Source of the DNA: Acanthochlamys bracteata
Taxonomy: Eukaryota; Streptophyta; Magnoliopsida; Pandanales; Velloziaceae
Direction: 5' to 3'
NCBI GenBank assembly: GCA_019914995.1
Contig: CM034144.1
Location: 5,921,489-5,985,488 of the forward strand
Length of the DNA stretch: 64,000 nucleotides
Positions 60,436-64,000 of this stretch are shown piece after piece. The notes beneath the pieces were generated by a model. That model had not been told where the DNA came from. It searched no databases and saw only the letters and a program-made list of their open reading frames with translations. Position 1 is the first letter of the stretch. Each line of letters begins with the position of its first letter. Made by a program: the position numbers and the translations under genes.

Positions 60436-62177
60436 TTTAGTATTAAAGCATATTTAAATTACAAAAGATTTCAAATTTTGTATTCAAATTTTGAGTTCCA
60501 TTTTATGTAGTTTATTTATCATTTTAAATTCTATTCCTACTTCTATATCAAGTTTTATTTTGATTAAATTTAATTATGAACACAATTTTAAATATTTCAA
60601 CTACTAGTTAAATTTTACTTTCACTAAATTTTATTCATTATAAATTTTAATTTCATAAATTAATTTTTTGTGTAATTAAAATATGTTTAGCAAAGTAGAA
60701 CTTATAAAAATTATAAAGTTTTAAAAAATAAATCTACTTTAAAAAATAATAGTTATAATAATTTTATGATATATCCTAACAATCACGACGTGCATTGCTT
60801 ATAGAACATGCATCCCCACCTCATATATTATTATTAGAAATTTATCTTAAAAAAACTCACTCTAAAATATTTATGACAAGTAAATAAGTTCTAACATACA
60901 AACTACCAAATTCAAGAGATGTTTAGAAATACTTATAAATTTTGAACTTTTTTAAAATAAAAATATTATAAACATTTTCAAAATATTAGCTTCTTTTTTT
61001 ACTTTTAAAAAATAATTATTATATATAAAAATTATATCATATAAATTTTTTAATATTTATTCAAAATAATAAGTATTTTAAACTCATTTTTAAAAATAAA
61101 TTAAAAATATATATTAAATAAAAATATATTTTTATATTTATTTTATATTAAAAATTTATTTTAAATTAAATTATAAAAATAAATTATTTATATTTTTATA
61201 TTAAAAATTAATATAATGAATTTAATGGATCCGTAAACAAGGACTAAATAGCAATGCGATAACTTCCCCAAAAGTAGTTTGATCTTTATTGTATACAGAG
61301 TCGAAGTAAACAAACCGCGTATGGGTTAAGAAACTACATTGGAGTCTGAGCACCATTCTTTTTCCAACTGATCGACTTGGTCGGGAAAATAATTATATAG
61401 CACGCGGCACTGAGTTTCGAAAAAATTATTATTTAGTCAAAAATAAAAATATATGTAATATAATTTAAATACATATATTAATAATAATTAGTTTTAAGGT
61501 TAAAAAATTAAATTTGTTTTCCTATAAAATTTTAAAATATTCTTTATTTCAAATATAATTCTATTCTTGAAGACTGCCAAATATGTCCTAAAATATATTA
61601 CTTTTAATAAAAGGTTTTTTTTAAAGTTATTAACTTGTCCGTGAAGTTGAAATTGTGTTGAGATCATCCGTATTAGATTAGTAGATCAAAGTCACTACAT
61701 TATATATTTTTCGTATATTTTTAAACTTATTTTTAAAAAAATTGTCTTTTAAAAACGTACTCTAAAAAGATATAATAATAATGTAATAGCTTATGTAAAT
61801 CTGTATGTGCGGAGATTCATATACTACGGGGCTTCTCAGTTCACGAGGAATGCTTTTCTTTGTTAATTTTGAGGCATAGCAAACTAGTAAAGGTTCAATA
61901 TGAAAATATATAGTACTAAAAAATAATGTAGAGCAATCTGTATGTATGTATTCCTAAGTGCTTGTTTATCTAAGCTCAGACTGATTATTTTTAAATTTTT
62001 TTAGTTCATATTTTTAATAAATTTTATAAAATTTATTTAAAAATTTAATATAATATTAATATAATATATATAATTTAAATTTATTTAAAATTTTTAATAT
62101 AATTTAATGATTATATTTATTTTATTTACAAATAAATTAAAAGTAAAATTTTTTTTAAAAAAGTGACTTCAAATTTT
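60436..62177. other. AT-rich intergenic DNA
   Basis: Nothing coding seen. Scattered A/T runs resemble decayed MITEs (for example 60920-61210, 61980-62160). Confidence 0.4.
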
Positions 62178-63705
62178 TGTTGGAGTAAATCAACATATAT
62201 ATATTATTTTAGATATATTAAAATATCTTTTATTAAATTAAATATTTTTTTATTAAGACTTCTCCGAATTAGATTTCTTTTTTATTTAGAATTCTCATTA
62301 TTAGTATTATAATGAGTCTATATATACGTATTTATATTTAAAAATTGATGAATAAGAAATGAAATAACATCGAAAAAGATTGAAATAATTTATCATGGTA
62401 TTAGAACAAAATTTTAAATCTATCCGCCGTCATCGTGGAAGATAACAATTCGAACAGTTAGACTCTAATCAGATCTATCCGTCCGTCGTCATGAATAATA
62501 ATTATTCCGACAGTTAGATTACGATCAGATATATGTGTCGTCGTTATGAAAAATGACGATTACAACAATTAGATTCCAACCAGACCATCCTGCTGATAAC
62601 GTAGAGATATGATTACAACGGTCAGAAAATCTAATCATATTAATTTGAGCAAATCTAATAATTTAATTGGATTAGATCTATCAAATAAAAAGAGAGATTT
62701 CCAAACCCGATGCCTCCGCCGCCGCCCCTTGCTATATACTTCTTCGAGTCCATTAGCATTAGCAGCAAGTCCTAGATTTAGATTTTGCTGTCTGACTGCT
62801 GATCACCGCAGCCACCAATCGAGCCATATTGCAAATAGCTTATCAATGGCACTGCTTTAGATCATGTCGCTAGATCTTCCTTATTATTACCTCAGCTAAT
62901 CGCACGATTTGCCGTATCGTTGCCGCCGCTGCTCGATCTCACTGCCACCAATTAGACCCGATCCGCCGTTGCTGCTCGATCTGTACATCGACGACTCACT
63001 AAAATCGAAACAAACTCGTTGTCCTCCATTCTCTTCATCCTGATCTTTGTCGACAGCAAGCATCGTGTTTGCAGCCGCAGCAAAAAAGCTACTCGTTTAA
63101 TCGAGTTGTGCTAGTTGAGACTGAACCGAACTAGCTTCAACTAGCTTGACCAGATTCGATTCAATCTTAGACTAGATAAAATCCGACCCGACCCGGATAG
63201 ACAAATTAGATCAAGACAAACAAACCCGACCCAATCCGGACAGACATGTTCGACCTGATCTGGATGGATAAGTCCTACTAATCCAGACAAACAAATTTGA
63301 CTCGAACAGAAAGATCCATTCTAACTTATCGGCTCGATCCAAACTAGTACAGAGCCACAAACTCAATTTGGCCCGACAGATCATACTGCCGAAAGTTCGA
63401 GTAAATTCTTTCATAAGTCATTGAGCAAGTTAGGTATCGATAATATTTTGCACTAATTTGAGAGAAAGTACTGGCTCACGTATATCACTATATTTATTAT
63501 TGTAGTTATATTAGAATATCTTTTTTAAAAATTAGAATATCTTTTTTAAAAATTAGATATCTTTTTATTAAAAATCTCTCAAATTTTTTTTCTTATTTAG
63601 AATTTTTTTATTTAGTATTATAGCAAGTCTATATATATGTATTTGTATTTAAAAATTGATAAATAAGAAAGAATAAATTGGAATTAAGTTTGAAATAGTT
63701 TTTCA
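62178..63705 (+). mobile_element. Non-autonomous LTR retrotransposon (TRIM/LARD-like)
   Basis: Two related direct repeats, 62178-62395 (starts TGTTGGAGTAAATCAACATA, ends TTTATCA) and 63469-63705 (starts TACTGGCTCACG, ends TTTTTCA). They share TTAGAATTnTnnTTATTTAGTATTATA-type and ACGTATTTATATTTAAAAAT-like blocks. Directly after the first LTR, 62396 begins TGGTATTAGAAC, a tRNA-Met-like primer-binding site. A purine run GAGAGAAAG precedes the second LTR. The internal 1.07 kb encodes no gag or pol. The LTRs are clearly diverged, so the insertion is old. Confidence 0.6.
62419..62590. repeat. Three ~58-bp tandem repeats inside the LTR element
   Basis: Units share CcGTCgTCaTgnAnnATAAcnATTnCaACAgTTAGAnTnnnATCAGAtcTAT (see CTATCCGCCGTCATCGTGGA, CTATCCGTCCGTCGTCATGA and ATATGTGTCGTCGTTATGAA). 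They lie just 3' of the primer-binding site. Confidence 0.55.
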
Positions 63706-64000
63706 TCTGTTAAACATGTTCGAAGGTGTGGCGTCAACATTTTACTAACAGAAACACAGACATAAATTCAATTGAAGGCCTGTTTTAGAACACTAAGTTT
63801 CAGAAAATTAAAAGACCCATCCTATTACATAAGTAATAATGACCCAAAAACAAACATGCAGAAATTTAAACAAATTAAAAACATTGCAGAACAAACTGAT
63901 TCAAGATATACTATTATAACATGGCACAAACCAACCAGACCGGCAAACATAATCTCTGTGGTGGATAGCGTCGGCGGCGGGTTGATAATTACTAGAACCA
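63706..64000 (-). other. Possible 3' end of a minus-strand gene at the window edge
   Basis: 63720-63900 is of UTR-like composition, and the last 60 bases become GC-richer (GTCGGCGGCGGGTTGATAAT). A minus-strand reading gives SSNYQPAADAIHHRDYVC followed by a stop in this segment. Too short to identify. Confidence 0.2.

Noticed and set aside
62609..62860. 83-codon ORF inside the LTR element
   Set aside because: No gag, protease or RT motif; low-complexity and within a non-autonomous element.
1..64000. CRISPR arrays, rRNA, tRNA or bacterial operons
   Set aside because: No regular spacer-repeat array, no tRNA cloverleaf or rRNA signature seen. The tRNA-Met-like motifs at about 49984 and 62396 are retrotransposon primer-binding sites.

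Overview
The window is nuclear DNA of a flowering plant, probably a non-grass angiosperm (eudicot or magnoliid). The evidence is GT-AG introns, very AT-rich intergenic DNA full of small inverted-repeat transposons, a plant cytosolic HSP90, an organelle-type GART (PurN), a QWRF/augmin-8-like gene and several CC-NB-ARC-LRR (NLR) resistance genes, two of them RPS5-like. The species cannot be named from the sequence alone.

Layout. 1-2.7 kb: 5' two thirds of a cytosolic HSP90 gene (minus), with TATA box and heat-shock element. 4.6-10.6 kb: two decayed minus-strand genes, the 3' half of a QWRF-family gene with one in-frame stop, and a mitochondrial GrpE (Mge1) pseudogene with intact exon structure but several stops and frameshifts. 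11-15.5 kb: a second, more decayed GrpE copy with the same 5' flank. Each copy carries transposon insertions that the other lacks, so the pair gives natural empty sites. 15.8-25.4 kb: two tail-to-tail NLR genes, both broken (A, plus strand, RPP8-like, two frameshifts; B, minus strand, very long, one in-frame stop and one frameshift, with an expanded repetitive N-terminus and a tandemly expanded LRR). 28.7-29.3 kb: an unassigned GC-rich exon-like island. 30.3-33.3 kb: a three-exon gene for a conserved plant protein with an EAR-like motif. 34.4-35.2 kb: a CYP94-like P450 pseudogene flanked by transposon ends. 36.9-38.8 kb: an intact five-exon GART gene. 41.0-48.6 kb: two RPS5-like NLR genes in tandem on the minus strand. 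D looks canonical. C has a degenerate P-loop, a predicted three-TM first exon instead of a coiled coil, and an acidic C-terminal tail. 48.6-64 kb: mostly transposon-derived AT-rich DNA holding two small secreted-peptide genes in inverted orientation (54.3 and 58.8 kb), a 1.16-kb MULE-like element with a perfect 10-bp target duplication, a foldback element with roughly 200-bp arms, and a non-autonomous LTR element.

Functionally the window mixes housekeeping genes (HSP90, GART) with a heterogeneous NLR cluster of at least three clades in different states of decay. The best candidates for undescribed biology are the TM-fused, P-loop-degenerate NLR (C) beside a canonical NLR (D), the repeat-expanded N-terminus of NLR B, and the pair of tryptophan-ended small secreted peptides.
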